Assembly: GCF_021462225.1 (NCBI RefSeq)
Contig: NC_061806.1
Span: forward strand, 4,770,734 to 4,834,733
DNA length: 64,000 nt
Source: Girardinichthys multiradiatus
Taxonomy: Eukaryota; Chordata; Actinopteri; Cyprinodontiformes; Goodeidae
Direction: 5' to 3'
Translations under genes and position numbers: made by a program
Shown here: in pieces, positions 21,700 to 32,289 of the stretch
Layout: every line of letters starts with the position of its first letter
How positions within the stretch are numbered: the stretch's first letter is position 1
The notes under the pieces: generated by a model
What the model was told of the DNA's origin: nothing
Databases searched by the model: none
Seen by the model: the letters and a program-made list of their open reading frames with translations, nothing else

Positions 21700-22465
21700 T
21701 GTTATGATTCTGGCCCGTCTGCCTGCTCTGCTCTCACTCATGCAATCAATTCATCTGCTTCACCTGTCTGCTGTTGCGCTGCACCGCAATCACCATCATG
21801 ACACACCTATGGAGCTGCTGTTATATACAGCCCTCTGACAGGCAGACGGTGCCAGATTTTTTAAAACATTTGTGAGTAGTTATCCAGCGTTCCTTCCTGA
21901 CTGATCTTGTTCTCTGACCTTGTCTTACCTCGCGGATTTTGCCTGCCTGCCTGCTCCTTGTCTGACGGATTGGATTTCTGGATTTTGACTGTTTTCTGCC
22001 TCTGGTTTTCTGCCTCTGCCTGCCCCTTGTCAGACGCTTCTAGCCCTGGAATTTGACCCTGTTTCTGTCCTTGGATTTACACCTGAGCCTAACCACTGGT
22101 TTATTCAGCCTGAGCCCGCCTGACTCTCAAGTCCACCTGGAATTATTGTCAAGAGGACAATCGCAGCTCTCTGTGTTCCTGTCACAGTTTCAGCTGATTC
22201 CCCGGAGGATTTGGATCAGTCGGCAATCCGACTTCAGTCTGTTGGACACTTCCTCATTAACTGTCTGGATCACTTCCTCCTCTGGATTCTGTGCCTCATC
22301 CCCAGACTGAGATTTATTCAGCCACTAACAAATCTCTGTGTCCTCAGTGGTTCCTGGAAGCTGACTGCTGTTCTCCTGCTTTCTGATCCTGAGTTACTGA
22401 ATAAACCTTTTTACTTATCACTTTGTGTTTGGCTGGATTTGGGTTCTCTGTCTCTGGTCGTGATA
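21700..22465 (+). repeat. LTR of a second gypsy-type element
   Basis: Begins TGTTATGATTCTGG and ends GGTCGTGATA, so the two ends are short inverted repeats allowing for C-to-T decay. GAATAAACC at about 22399 fits the polyadenylation signal. It directly abuts truncated Tc1 element C on the left and a gag start on the right, so it is a 5' LTR in plus orientation. Confidence 0.7.
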
Positions 22466-22483
22466 GTAAAATCTGGCCAAAAG

Positions 22484-22639
22484 ATCGACCCATCGCCAGC
22501 ACAGCAGTGGCGCACTAATGTTGATCCCTCCATTCCCCGTCTAGATTTTGGCATGAGGGAAATAATTTCTATGCTGTGCTCCCTGACTCCTGCCTCCACC
22601 CCAGCGCCCTCAGAGACAGTTTTCCCCCAGAGTTCCTGA
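22484..22639 (+). pseudogene. Gag N-terminus of second gypsy-type element
   Basis: Directly after the LTR a short frame reads IDPSPAQQWRTNVDPSIPRL (ATC at the expected start position) and continues as a Pro/Ser-rich gag leader to a TGA at 22637-22639. The rest of the element is missing. The next sequence is the 5' region of a LINE. The close spacing between LTR and gag is usual for this gypsy lineage in fish; no standard tRNA primer site was seen. Confidence 0.6.
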
Positions 22640-22659
22640 TCTTTCCGCTGTGGTAAGAG

Positions 22660-24081
22660 AGCCTAGAACTTTCTAGAATTGCGCCGCTCAAGGTGGCAGC
22701 AGGTTGGAGTAGCTCTGTTACTTTTGATTCCTATTTATTCTTTTTTGGGAACTCTTCCTCTTGTGGTGGATACAGTTGATTTTTTTTTTTTTTTTGGACA
22801 ATTGTCCTCTCCGGTGTCAGATGCTGTGCAGCTTGGAGGATTTTTCCTAATACTTTCTACTTTTTGGACATTTGTTATGATGCATTGCCATGGGAGCAGC
22901 TGATTAATATCTCAAAAGCTCAAAAAATACTTCAACTACAACCCCGAATCCCTGATGAGTTGAAAAGGAGACACCGTGGATGCAGAGCAGGAGCTAAGAG
23001 AAGAGAGAGAAGGAGGAAGTTCAAACCATCTCTTTCATCGATTATGATGGTTGGATGAAGTTGGATGAACTCCAAGCCCTACAAAGGACCCAGCCGGAGT
23101 ACCGGGCATGCAGTATTATGTGTTTTACTGAGACATGGCTGCAGGATCATATCCCCGACTCCAGCGTCTCTCTGCCGGGCTTTTTAACCATACGAGCACA
23201 CAGAGAAATAAAGAGGAGTGGCAAATGTAAAGGAGGTGGACTGGCAGTACTTGCGAACAACAGATGGTGTAATCCAGGACATGTAACTGTGAAGTGTCAT
23301 CTCTGCAGTCCAGATATTGAACTGTTGGCATTAAGTTTTCATCCATATTATTTACCCAGAGAGTTCACCAGTGTTATTTTGGCAACAGTTTACGTTCCAC
23401 CTTCCACTGTTGCCAACACTGCATGTGATGCCATCAGCTCAGTTGTTGTTAAGCTACAGACACAAAACCCCAATGCTTTTGTGGCAATTTCTGGTGATCT
23501 TCACCATGCTTCACTCTCTGCTACACTTCCAACTTTTCAACAATTTGTCAGCTGCTCTACCGGAGAAAACAAAACATTGGATGTGTTTTATGCAAATGTC
23601 AAGAACTCATACATCTCTACAGCAAGACCTCCTCTAGGCAAATCAGATCACAATCTTGTTTTTCTCTGCTCGAAATATAAGTCCCTTGTTCAGAGGCAAC
23701 CTGTAATAAAGAGGACTGTGAGAAAATGGTCACGGGAAGCGGAAGAAGCTCTGCAAGGTTGCTTTGAGGCTACAACCTGGGACACACTGTGCCAGCCACA
23801 TGGAGAGGACATCAATGCCATGACTGAGTGTGTAACTGACTATATAAACTTCTGTGTGATAACATCATCCCCACCAGAACCGTGGGATGCTTCCCCATAA
23901 CAAACCTTGGATCACCAGTGACCTGAAGGATCTGCTTAACAAGAAAAAAAGAGCCTTCAGAGAGGGAGACAGATAATTATTGAGGAGTTTACAGAAGAAA
24001 CTTAAAGTCAAGATAAGAGACAGCAAGGAAGTGTACAAGAAGAAGCTGGAAAGCAAGTTCCAGCAAAACAATATCAGAGAT
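22660..24081 (+). mobile_element. Rex1/CR1-type LINE, 5' part only
   Basis: The 5' untranslated start (CTCAAGGTGGCAGCAGGTTG at about 22688) is shared with 61202. It is followed by a short basic N-terminal segment, the endonuclease frame and a linker (about 23890-24075). The copy stops at about 24081, before RT, where retroviral sequence starts. LINE copies usually lose the 5' end; this one lacks the 3' end. Confidence 0.75.
23055..23900 (+). pseudogene. LINE AP-endonuclease domain
   Basis: 281-codon frame with the apurinic-type endonuclease motifs: CFTETWL (metal-binding Glu), SGDLHHASL at the position where the family has a D-x-N pair (the Asn is replaced by His here), and GKSDHNLVF (catalytic SDH). 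After the domain follows a linker (VRKWSREAEEALQGCF, HGEDINAMTECVTDYINF). The nuclease would nick target DNA to start target-primed reverse transcription. The N-terminal Asn-containing strand is in another frame just upstream, and the frame ends with a shift at about 23890. It is a relative of 61508-62191 and probably of the RT fragment at 36355-37785. Confidence 0.8.
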
Positions 24082-24108
24082 TATAGTTTATATTACATTT
24101 TGATGTTT

Positions 24109-24122
24109 CTGTATCTTTTTCA
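24109..24122 (+). promoter_or_regulatory. Possible env splice acceptor
   Basis: A pyrimidine-rich run ending TTTTTCAG at 24115-24122, 29 bases before the env ATG. Simple retroviruses express env from a spliced RNA, so an acceptor is expected here. No functional evidence. Confidence 0.4.
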
Positions 24123-24151
24123 GGTTATGATTTGTTTATGTTTTAAGTTTC

Positions 24152-26247
24152 ATGAGTTTAAAAAAAAAAACAAGTACCCAAAGCAAGGGAACTAGACTCT
24201 CTAGGAGTTTCATCATAGGTGGAGTGTTTCTCTCAGCACTCATTGTTACGTTTATCTTATGGTATTTTTGTGAACGTCCATTCCAGACATGTTCTGAAAA
24301 CCACTCCGGAAAGGTGTCCAAAAGGTCTAAGGTAAACAAACCCAAAGACATGTGCCTTAAGCATTATGGGGGATTAGAACTAAATTACACGTTAGGAGCA
24401 ACTACCACTTTTCGGTTTGACCTGTGTGATGTCATAAAGTGTGGGAAGAATCCGACTGCCTGGAGGGGGTATGATGTGTATTTGTGTGCCAATCTCGACG
24501 TGTCCACCCAATGCGCTGCAGGCAGGACCATGAGTTTATATGGGGGAAACCGGCTTTGCGGAAACTGGGGTCACACAGTGGGGTACACGGGTAGGTGGAC
24601 ACCCACCCTGACATATATAAATTCACGGAATCGAGAAAAAGCCAAACAAATCAGCCTGGTACGAGTATTGATGCATAACACACCTGGGGGTGTCAATCCA
24701 CTATTTTTGTCCATAAAATCGCTACAAGAAGGTTTGCATCGCACCTCTCACAAGTGGGATGAGGTGATGTATTTCACTCTAGGGGTAGAGGTAACAGGGA
24801 CCGACCCCCAGGTACTAATCAAAGTCAATTTAAATAAACCAACTCCTCAGGTACAAGCCACCAGCACTCCTACAGTCCCAGAACCAGAAGACCAACTAGA
24901 AGGGGTGATGAAAGTAGATTACTCCACCCTGCAGCCTCTAGAAATAATCCAGATGGCCACAGGTTACGCAGATGATAATCTTTGGTTACAATGGATGACA
25001 CAAACCGCAAAGGAACAAAGTAGGTCTGACTGCATTGCATGTGCATCTGCAAAGCCACACTTAATCACTGACCCAGCCCCTTTATATCCGGAAGATGCTT
25101 GGGGGTACAGTTGCATGTTACAACTAACTAAAGAAGCCCCCCCAGCCAACTGTACCACGCTAGCTAGCATCTTTCCACCCATCCCAAACAATACCAAGAC
25201 AGGACCATTCACTCCTCAGAGGCTGAATGGGACATATTTCTGTTTCAAGTTCACCTCAATTACCCCAAAGGTGAATGTAGGACAAATTCCCTCGGACTGG
25301 TGTAATACCACCACGTCTGGGAAAGTGATAGGACTTTGGGCACGATCAGGATTATATTACTACTGTGGAGGATATAGACTTCTCAGTAATATACCAAATA
25401 ATGCCATAGGAGTATGTGCAATGGTCAGATTACAGGCCCCGTTGATTTTAATTGGTCCTAATATTACCTCTGTGACATAATAACAAGATAAGGCACTGGC
25501 ACTCACTCGCAGGAGGAGAAGACATATTATGAAAAGAAGCGCTTCAACCACTTTGACTTGAGTCAGGGTTCCCCCACCTAAATAGATGCAATTGGAGTTC
25601 CGCGAGGAGTCCCACATGAGTATAAACTTGCAGACCAAATATCAGCTGGATTTGAAAACATCTCTATTATAGCTGCCTTGTTCCCAGTAACGCCCAACAA
25701 AAACGTAGACCACATTAATTATATTCATTATAATGTTTTGCGTCTGGCCAATCTAACTCGAGAAGCTGTAGAAGGTTTATCTGAACAATTGGCCCCAACT
25801 TCCCTCATGGCAGTTCAAAATAGGATAGCATTGGATATGTTGTTGGCTGAAAAAGGGGGCGTGTGTGCCATGTTTGGAGATATGTGTTGTACTTTTATTC
25901 CCAATAACACTGCACTGGATGGTTCAGTGTCAAAGGCTTTAGAGGGACTTAAGACCCTCTCCGCCACCATGCAGGAACATTCTGGAATTGATAATCCCCT
26001 GGAGGAGTGGATGACAGGCATATTTGGACACTGGAAGGGTTTGATAATGTCTTTGATGATTTCTATTGCAGTATTTGTAGCTATAATGGTGACCTGTGGA
26101 TGTTGTTGTGTGCCATGCATTCATTCTCTGTTGGTGCGCCTCATCACCTCTGCAATTGAGCTGAGGGATCCAAAGATAACGATGCCACTGTTGCAAATTG
26201 ACCATAACCAGGATGAGGACTCAGAGTGTGAATTCATGGACGCATAA
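24152..26247 (+). pseudogene. env: Retroviral envelope gene, broken between SU and TM
   Basis: Surface subunit frame 24152-25480 (442 codons): a short charged start, a hydrophobic signal segment (residues about 20-42) and many N-x-S/T sites. A CxxC (CIAC) lies at 25031-25042. Transmembrane subunit sequence reaches 26247: an immunosuppressive-like stretch, CX6CC at 25864-25890, a membrane anchor at about 26040-26110 and a 40-residue tail. CxxC plus CX6CC marks gammaretrovirus-type envelopes whose subunits are disulfide-linked. A basic pentapeptide at 25508-25522 is the likely furin site. Breaks: two consecutive stops at 25478-25483, a frame change near 25545 and a stop at 25579-25581, so no complete envelope can be made. 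Apart from these the frames are open. Confidence 0.88.
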
Positions 26248-26369
26248 TATGATGGATGCATGTTTTCTTAATGATTTTCTTGTTTTACAGGTGGTACAGT
26301 AATATTTTTACTTATTTCTACTTATTCTTAGAAGGACATTTTAGATTGTGAACTCTTTTATGAGAGTTC

Positions 26370-26379
26370 AAAAGGGGAT
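26370..26379 (+). other. Polypurine tract
   Basis: AAAAGGGGAT immediately before the LTR start. This is the usual plus-strand primer of retroviruses. Confidence 0.75.
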
Positions 26380-26809
26380 TGTAGAATATAAACTATCTAT
26401 GTGTGTAACTGGAATGTGCAGATAGAGGAGAGGGGAGTGAAGCATAGGGAGTGCAAGGTCATAAATTGGTGAAGGACAGGGGATTGCCGGATGGGGGTGA
26501 AGAAGATAGGGGAGGACAAGCTTGCTAGAAGAAAATAACCAGAAGCACTCCTTATTTGGACCTAAGGAACTGTTATGCTATACATGAGTGACACAATATA
26601 TGTATATGTTGAACACACCCTTGAGACTGAATAAAACGAGCTGGAAGCGGAGAGAGACCAGAGTTGTTGCTCGCAGGTGTTCGGCTGGGGCATCTTTCTC
26701 TCATTCTGCGCAGAGGTGAACATAAGCTGATTGTACTTTGTGTTTATTTCACTCTTTTGAAACCTGTGCCCAAATCAACGGACCCGGGGAAGCAGAGACG
26801 GCTTCGACA
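26380..26809 (+). repeat. 3' LTR of the endogenous retrovirus
   Basis: Begins TGTAGAATAT after the polypurine tract and ends CTTCGACA at 26809. A TATA-like AATATATGTATATG lies at about 26595, and the polyadenylation signal GAATAAAACG at about 26628. There is no partner LTR in the window, so the right edge is inferred. Confidence 0.7.
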
Positions 26810-26821
26810 TAGTCTTCTCAC

Positions 26822-28030
26822 ATACCATACCATATCATCTTTATTTCTAAAGCACTTTAAGCACGATAGAGTGATTTAAAAGCAAATAAAAGAACTAAAA
26901 TAACTTTAAAATGGATCCTGAAATATACAGGTAACTAATGATTAAAACAGGCGTGATGTGCTCGAACTTTCTTGTTCCAGTTAAGAGCCATGCTGCAGCA
27001 TTTTGCACAATCTGCAGATGCCTAATGGATGTATCAGTGATCCCTAAGTATAGTGCGTTACAGTAATCCAGTCTAGAAGTAATAAAAGCATCAATTACCA
27101 TTTCAAACAGCTGCCTTGGCAGTAAGGACTTTGTTTTGGCTAACTGCCTCATATGGAAGAAACAAGATTTTACAGCTGCTCAAATTTGACTGTCAAGTTC
27201 CAGGTCTGCATCCATCTCAACTCCTAGGTTTGTGATGATCAGCAACATATTGATACAAGTTATCAAGATTTATGGAGGAGGTCTCTGATTTATTACCCAA
27301 AACCATCACTTATCTTTTTTGTTCGTTCAGATGCAGACATTTCAAGGCCATCCATGCCTGTATATCATCAAGGCATCTAAACAAGGAATTTAATGGGTAA
27401 CCCTTTGCCTTTTTATGGAGGAGATAAATTTGGGTATCATCTGCATAACAATGAAAGAAATGTTTCCTGAAAGTGGAGTCAAGTCGTAGCAGATACATGG
27501 AAAAAATAAGGGCCTAACACTTAGCCCTTTGGGACCCCATAACAAAGCGAGGCAGCAGATGATTTAAAATCACCTAGTTTGACAAAGAATGTCCAGTCTT
27601 TTAAATAACTTTTGAACCACTCCATGCCACTACTTTTAACACCAACACACTGTTCTAAATGAAAAATTACAATTGTGTGGTCCACTGTGTCAAATGCAAC
27701 AGTTAGATCAAGGAGCACAATAATAAGACAATCACCTGAGTCGATTGCTAGGATCACATCATTAAAAACTTAAAAGGGCAGACTCAGCACTATGTAGAGC
27801 TTTAAAACCAGATTGAAGGATCTCTAAAAAAAAGCCATTAATTGCTTGTGAACAGACTTTTCAAAGACTTTGGAGATGAAAGGCAGTTTAGAAATAGGCC
27901 TGTAATTCAATAGTTTTAAATACAATATTGGGCTTGTGACAATTTGCATGAATGATAGCAGTGAAATAATTTTTTTTAGATGGGCACTGTACATATCGCA
28001 GATATCATTGTAAAACATCCTGAACACTAA
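26822..28030 (-). mobile_element. L2-like LINE, decayed 3' half
   Basis: Minus strand. The 3' end lies at about 26822-26870 (ATACCATACCATATCATC repeat, then TTTATTTCTAAAGCAC). RT pieces in order from 28027 downward: LLNYRPISKLPFISKVFEKS (fingers), LLDLTVAFDTVDHT (catalytic motif A, 27757-27521), CYADDTQIYLL (YADD, 27498-27310) and LQIVQNAAAWLLTGTRKFEH (C-terminus, 27152-26895). The pieces lie in different frames with stops between, so this copy is older than the L2-like copy at 62396. Confidence 0.8.
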
Positions 28031-28124
28031 CAGGCTTGTTATCCATCACATGTGGAGGAGACCGGTTATGTATAGGTGGAGGGGCTTGCCAACTTTTGGT
28101 AGAAGCTGGACGATGATAGGGGTT

Positions 28125-28973
28125 TTATGGAGAAAATGTGAGATTTGGGTGCAGAGTAAATTGAATTCCGATCTTGACAAGGTTTTTCATGTTGTCAGTG
28201 AAATCCAGGAGAGTTGAGATCCGGAGGTCGCCGATGAAGCCAGATGTCCCCCTGCGATGAAGCCAACCCTGGAGCCGATGCTGAATCAGCAAGAGATCAG
28301 GAGGCCAACCGAATGGAGCAACGGACTCTCTGAGGTCCCACACCAGTGGCGGAACCCTGTAGATCTGTGAAGGAAGCCCCGTAGATCTGCGACAGAGCCC
28401 TGCAGATCCACGGGGGAGCGGTTGAGGCCAAAGAGATAGAGGTAGCTCGTCCCAGAGACTCTCCAGAACAGAAGCAGGAAGTGGAGGCAGTTCATCCCTG
28501 AACCCATCCAAAACAGGAACAGAAAGTAACTCGTCCCTGACGTCCTCCAGAACAGGAACCAGATATGGAAGCAGCTCATCCTCGAGCTCCTCCAGGACAA
28601 GAACAGGAAGTGGAGGCAGCTCGTCCTCGAGCTCCTCCGGAACAGGAAGCAGCTCCTCCTCGAGCTCCTCTGGGAAACGAACAGAGGGTGGAGGTGGATC
28701 AGGAGCCAATTGTGGAGGTAGTCAACCCACGGAGTCAGAACCTCCAGGGATGAGATGGAACAAGGGGCCAATTTCTCTGTCGCTCTCCCTCCACCATTAC
28801 TATGGGGAAAGAAACCTCCCCATACCTCCAGCCAGTCCACAATTTGGTTAGCCACCACCAACCTCTGCCACGGCGAGCTGTGAGAGGCGAGGAGGCGCAA
28901 GTGACGTCGGAACACTTCCTCCTCCGGCTCTCATTAGCTTCCTCCTCGCTTGGTCCATTTGGCTGGCTCATTC
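28125..28973 (-). pseudogene. Gag-like Pro/Glu/Leu-rich ORF of an LTR element
   Basis: Minus-strand internal region starting directly after the LTR end at 28974. MSQPNGPSEEEANESRRRK begins at about 28965, then NQIVDWLEVWGG in another frame. A 194-codon frame (28709-28125) is dominated by repeats of the type VPVLEELEDELLP. The end reads RRSTGLPSQIYRVPPLVWDL and then LDFTDNMKN. I know no enzymatic motif in it. Similar Pro-rich repeat ORFs occur next to LTRs in fish genomes, so I read it as the gag-like frame of a non-autonomous LTR element. It is broken by at least two frame changes. Its left neighbour is the decayed L2-like LINE. Confidence 0.5.
28440..28690 (-). repeat. Coding minisatellite, units of 33-45 bp
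   Basis: Six imperfect units containing TCGTCC...CTCCTCCAGAACAGGAA on the plus strand. Lengths are about 45, 39, 45, 45 and 33, all multiples of three, so the minus-strand frame stays open. Confidence 0.8.
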
Positions 28974-29173
28974 TGTCATGTTTTGGGTTTGTGGTTGGAC
29001 CAAAGTGCAGAGAAGTAGATGCCGGAGACAGACGCATGTAAGTAAGTAGGAGGTTTTATTTACTACTACTAGGCCAGGACCCAGGGCATAGACAGCAGAT
29101 GTATATCTATTACATGGCAAAAGGAAAACTAACAATAGAAACCAGTGGGGAACTAGGGCAACTAAGGAACATA

Positions 29174-30387
29174 CAGGGGTTGGACAATGAAACTGAAACA
29201 CCTGGTTTTAGACCACAATAATTTATTAGTATGGTGTAGGGCCTCCTTTTGTGGCCAATACAGCATCAATTCGTCTTGGGAATGACATATACAAGTCCTG
29301 CACAGTGGTCAGAGGGATTTTAAGCCATTCATCTTGCAGGATAGTGGCCAGGACACTACGTGATACTGCTGGAGGAAAACGTTTCCTGACTCGCTCATCT
29401 AAAACACCCCAAAGTGGCTCAATAATATTTAGATCTGGCGACTGTGCAGGCCATGGGAGATGTTCAACTTCACTTTCATGTTCATCAAATCAATCTTTCA
29501 CCAGTCTTGCTGTGTGTATTGGTGCATTGTCATCCTGATACACGGCACCGCCTTCAGGATACAATGTTTGAACAATTGGATGCACATGGTCCTCAAGTAT
29601 GGTTCGGTAGTCCTTGGCAGTGACGCGCCCATCTAGCACAAGTATTGGGCCAAGGGAATGCCATGATATGGCAGCCCAAACTGTCACTCCGGACATGCAA
29701 CAGTCTGGGTGGTACGCTTCTTTGGGGCTTCTCCACACCGTAACTCTCCCGGATGTGGGGAAAACAGTAAAGGTGGACTCATCAGAGAACAATACATGTT
29801 TCACATTGTCAACAGCCCAAGATTTGCGCTCCTTGTACCATTGAAACCGACGTTTGGCATTGGCATGAGTGACCAAAAGTTTGGCTAGAGCAGCCCGGCC
29901 GTGTATATTGACCCTGTGGAGCTCCCAACGGACAGTTCTGGTGGAAACAGGAGAGTTGAGGTGCACATTTAATTCTGCCGTGATTTGGGCAGCCGTGGTT
30001 TTATGTTTTTTGGATACAATCCGGGTTAGCACTCGAACATCCCTTTCAGACAGCTTCCTCTTGCGTCCTCAGTTGATCCTGTTGGATGTGGTTCATCTTT
30101 CTTGGTGGTATGCTGACATTACCCTGGATACCGTGGCTCTTGATACATCACAAAGACTTGCTGTCTTGGTCACAGATGCGCCAGCAAGACGTGCACCAAC
30201 AATTTGTCTCTGGTATGCATTTCAATGAGCAAAACTGTGCTCTTACCCTGCTAATTGAACCTTCACATTATGCTCTTACTGGTGCAATGTGCAATCAATG
30301 AAGACTGGCTAACAGGCTGGTCCAATTTAGCCATGAAACCTCCCACACTAAAATGACAGGTGTTTCAGTTTCATTGTCCAACCCCTG
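29174..30387 (-). mobile_element. Tc1-like element D
   Basis: Both ends read CAGGGGTTGGACAATGAAAC inward (31 matching bases) with TA on each side (29172-29173 and 30388-30389). Transposase is on the minus strand. Inserted in the LTR above. Same family as element E (37978-39230). Confidence 0.9.
29250..30230 (-). pseudogene. Tc1 transposase of element D
   Basis: The longest open part is 30032-29490. Visible blocks: KHKTTAAQITAELN and VSTRTVRWELHRVNI (second half of the DNA-binding region), VLFSDESTFTV (first catalytic Asp), YQDDNAPIHTARLVKD (second Asp), then TGA. After the stop the same protein continues (FDEHESEVEHL), and the Glu-containing block is close to 29410. The N-terminal helix-turn-helix at 30060-30230 is in another frame. 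About seven codons present in element E between CCM and TVWAAISW are missing (near 29690). The stop after LVKD is at the identical codon in element E. Confidence 0.85.
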
Positions 30388-30520
30388 TATATGAACACAG
30401 AACAGCAGGGAGAACCAATCAAGGACAAGACCAGATAATTCGGGAAAACTCAGGACAGGTGTCTGACAGACTGCAGGGAGACAGAAGGAATGAGACCAAT
30501 TAACCATATAACACAGAACC

Positions 30521-30957
30521 AGTGGCAGATGCTGGTCTTTCAAGGAGGGGAAGCTCAATTTCAAAATTGCTGATTCGCTGATTCGCTCATTTCAATCAAA
30601 AAGGGATTCAGCCTCAGACAGATCATCCAATCATCATGCAGCAACTGAGCGTCCGGGCCAGCCGAGGCCAGCCCACTGCCCCATAGACCCCCAGAGACGC
30701 TGAGTGTCCGATGGGCGGGACAAAGCCCATCATTTTTGCTTTGCTATTGAACTCACTGTTTAAAGCACTGTGAAACTGCGGGAATGAGTGAGAGGAAAGC
30801 TGCGTCGTTACCAGTGATAAGAAGCTGATACTGAACAAAAGTTGAGCGCGTTGTAGCGCATATTTAGTCAATGACATGTACACACAACAGCATATATTTG
30901 ATCACTTATTTTTTGACATTTTAGGGGAAGCTGAGCTTCCTTTGCAGTCTTAGAGCA
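30521..30957. mobile_element. Possible hAT-type MITE
   Basis: Starts CAGTGGCAGATGCTGG and holds GGGGAAGCTCAATTTC on the left. The right side shows the partial inverse (GGGGAAGCTGAGCTTCC at about 30942). No transposase and no clear 8-bp duplication was found. Weak. Confidence 0.25.
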
Positions 30958-31724
30958 CTCTTCACTGCACAGAACAGAAGGTAAACAAAGACTAAACCAG
31001 GTTTAAAAAAAGAAAACACCAGCTAATACACTGACAGATCCTCACATTTATCACCTTTCTCTGATCACGACTTAAGGAATTCACTACTAAAATGAGTATA
31101 CATACACAAACAGTGGACCCAGGCTGAAGATGTCATTTTGAGCAAAAACTAGGCAGAATCCATAGCAACCTACCCTGCTGACTCTAGTTGTTTACTGAGG
31201 ACAATATGGTGCACAATTACCAAAACACATGCAAGTGTACATTCTCAGTCATCTAGGATATGAAAATTGTAAATGCTTAGGTAGAAGGCTTTTGGACTTC
31301 TCATGTATCTTGAAGACGTTTAACCTCTCATCCAAAAGTAACCCAAAACAGAACTGAATAAGCCTTTTGGACGAGAGATAACACATCTTCAAGAAACAAG
31401 AGAAGTCCAGTTGCCTTCTACTTAACCACTCAGATTGGTGTTTACACTAGAAAAAAGTATTTTTTTACAGACCAGTCTTTTGTTTATGTTGTAAGAACAA
31501 AATAAGTTGTGTGGCTCAGTTCCATGTCTGTAAAAATAACTGATATCTTGTCCAGCGTTTTGCTATACAGGAAAGCATTTATGTTTTTTTTTAAGTGGGT
31601 GCTAAATTTCCTAATACATTTTTGTCCTAATTAATGCAATAAGAATCTTATCACACTGTAAATGGTTTTATTTCTCTGATCTTATTTAAGAAGAACCCTA
31701 TTCCTTCAAAAAATATTAATGTTG
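30958..31724. other. No gene seen apart from a foldback repeat
   Basis: Unassigned sequence around the inverted repeat at 31275-31426. Confidence 0.5.
31275..31426. repeat. Foldback repeat, arms of about 64 bp
   Basis: Left arm 31275-31338 (GTAGAAGGCTTTTGGACTTC ... CTCATCCAAAAG) and right arm 31363-31426 (CTTTTGGACGAGAGATAACA ... GTTGCCTTCTAC) are inverted copies around a 24-base spacer. This is a small foldback-type element common in fish. No coding. Confidence 0.75.
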
Positions 31725-31738
31725 ATGATATTGAAAAT

Positions 31739-32289
31739 CGGCTGCCACAGTAATGGGGGCGCTGTGCCGGTCCATTGTGGTGAAGAGAGAGCTGAGCCGA
31801 AAAGCAAAGCTCTCAATTTACTGGTCGGTCTACGTTCCTACCCTCACCTATGGCCATGAACTTTGGGTCATGACCGAAAGAATGAGATCACGGATACAAG
31901 CGGCTGAAATGAGCTTCCTCCGTAGGGTGGCCGGGCACTCCCTTAGAGATAGGGTGAGGAGCTTGGCCATCCGGGAGGAGCTCGGAGTAGAGCCGCTGCT
32001 CCTCCACATCGAGAGGAGCCAGTTGAGGTGGCATCTATACCGGATGCCTCCTGGACGCCTTCCTCGGGAGGTGTTCCAGGCACGTCCCACCGGGAGGAGG
32101 CCCAGGGGACGGCCCAGGACACGCTGGAGGGACTATGTCTCTCGGCTGGCCTGGGAACGCCTTGGGCTCCCCCTGGAGGAGCTGGAGGAGGTGTCTGGAG
32201 AGAGGGACGTCTGGGCGTCTCTGCTGAGTCTGCTGCCCCAGCGACCCGGTCCTGGATAAGCGGAAGACGACGAACGAACGAACGAACGA
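31739..32289 (+). mobile_element. RTE-type LINE, 5'-truncated, with perfect 14-bp duplication
   Basis: Flanked by ATGATATTGAAAAT at 31725-31738 and 32290-32303. It ends in a GAAC microsatellite (32265-32289), the usual tail of RTE elements. The perfect duplication and open frame indicate a recent insertion. Confidence 0.88.
31753..32259 (+). pseudogene. C-terminal part of RTE/Rex3-type RT protein
   Basis: 168 codons, open to the natural stop. Visible blocks: SIYWSVYVPTLTYGHELWVM, RIQAAEMSFLRRVAG, EELGVEPLLLHIERSQLRW, RMPPGRLPREVF, GRRPRGRPRTRWRDYVSRLAWERLG and a final LPQRPGPG. This is the conserved region behind the RT domain in RTE-clade LINEs. The RT catalytic core is absent because of 5' truncation, so no active protein is possible. 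The first Met (ATG at 31753) is not the true start. Confidence 0.85.

Larger units (their letters stand above)
24082..26809 (+). mobile_element. Endogenous retrovirus, env to 3' LTR
   Basis: 3' portion of a class I-like (gamma/epsilon-type) provirus: a possible env splice acceptor, env (broken), polypurine tract and 3' LTR. No gag, pol or 5' LTR is present. The left junction lies in the LINE at about 24081. Confidence 0.85.
28974..30513 (-). repeat. LTR in minus orientation, interrupted by Tc1 element D
   Basis: On the minus strand it would begin TGTTATATGG (30513) and end AACATGACA (28974). An AATAAA on the minus strand lies at about 29056. Without the Tc1 insert and its TA duplication, the LTR is about 324 bases. 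The left end fits, because a gag-like start follows at once. The right end is inferred from the TG...CA rule only. Confidence 0.5.

Noticed and set aside
24152..26247. A conserved, domesticated fish env gene
   Set aside because: The env is broken by stops and a frame change and is followed by its own polypurine tract and LTR, which fits an ordinary endogenous retrovirus.
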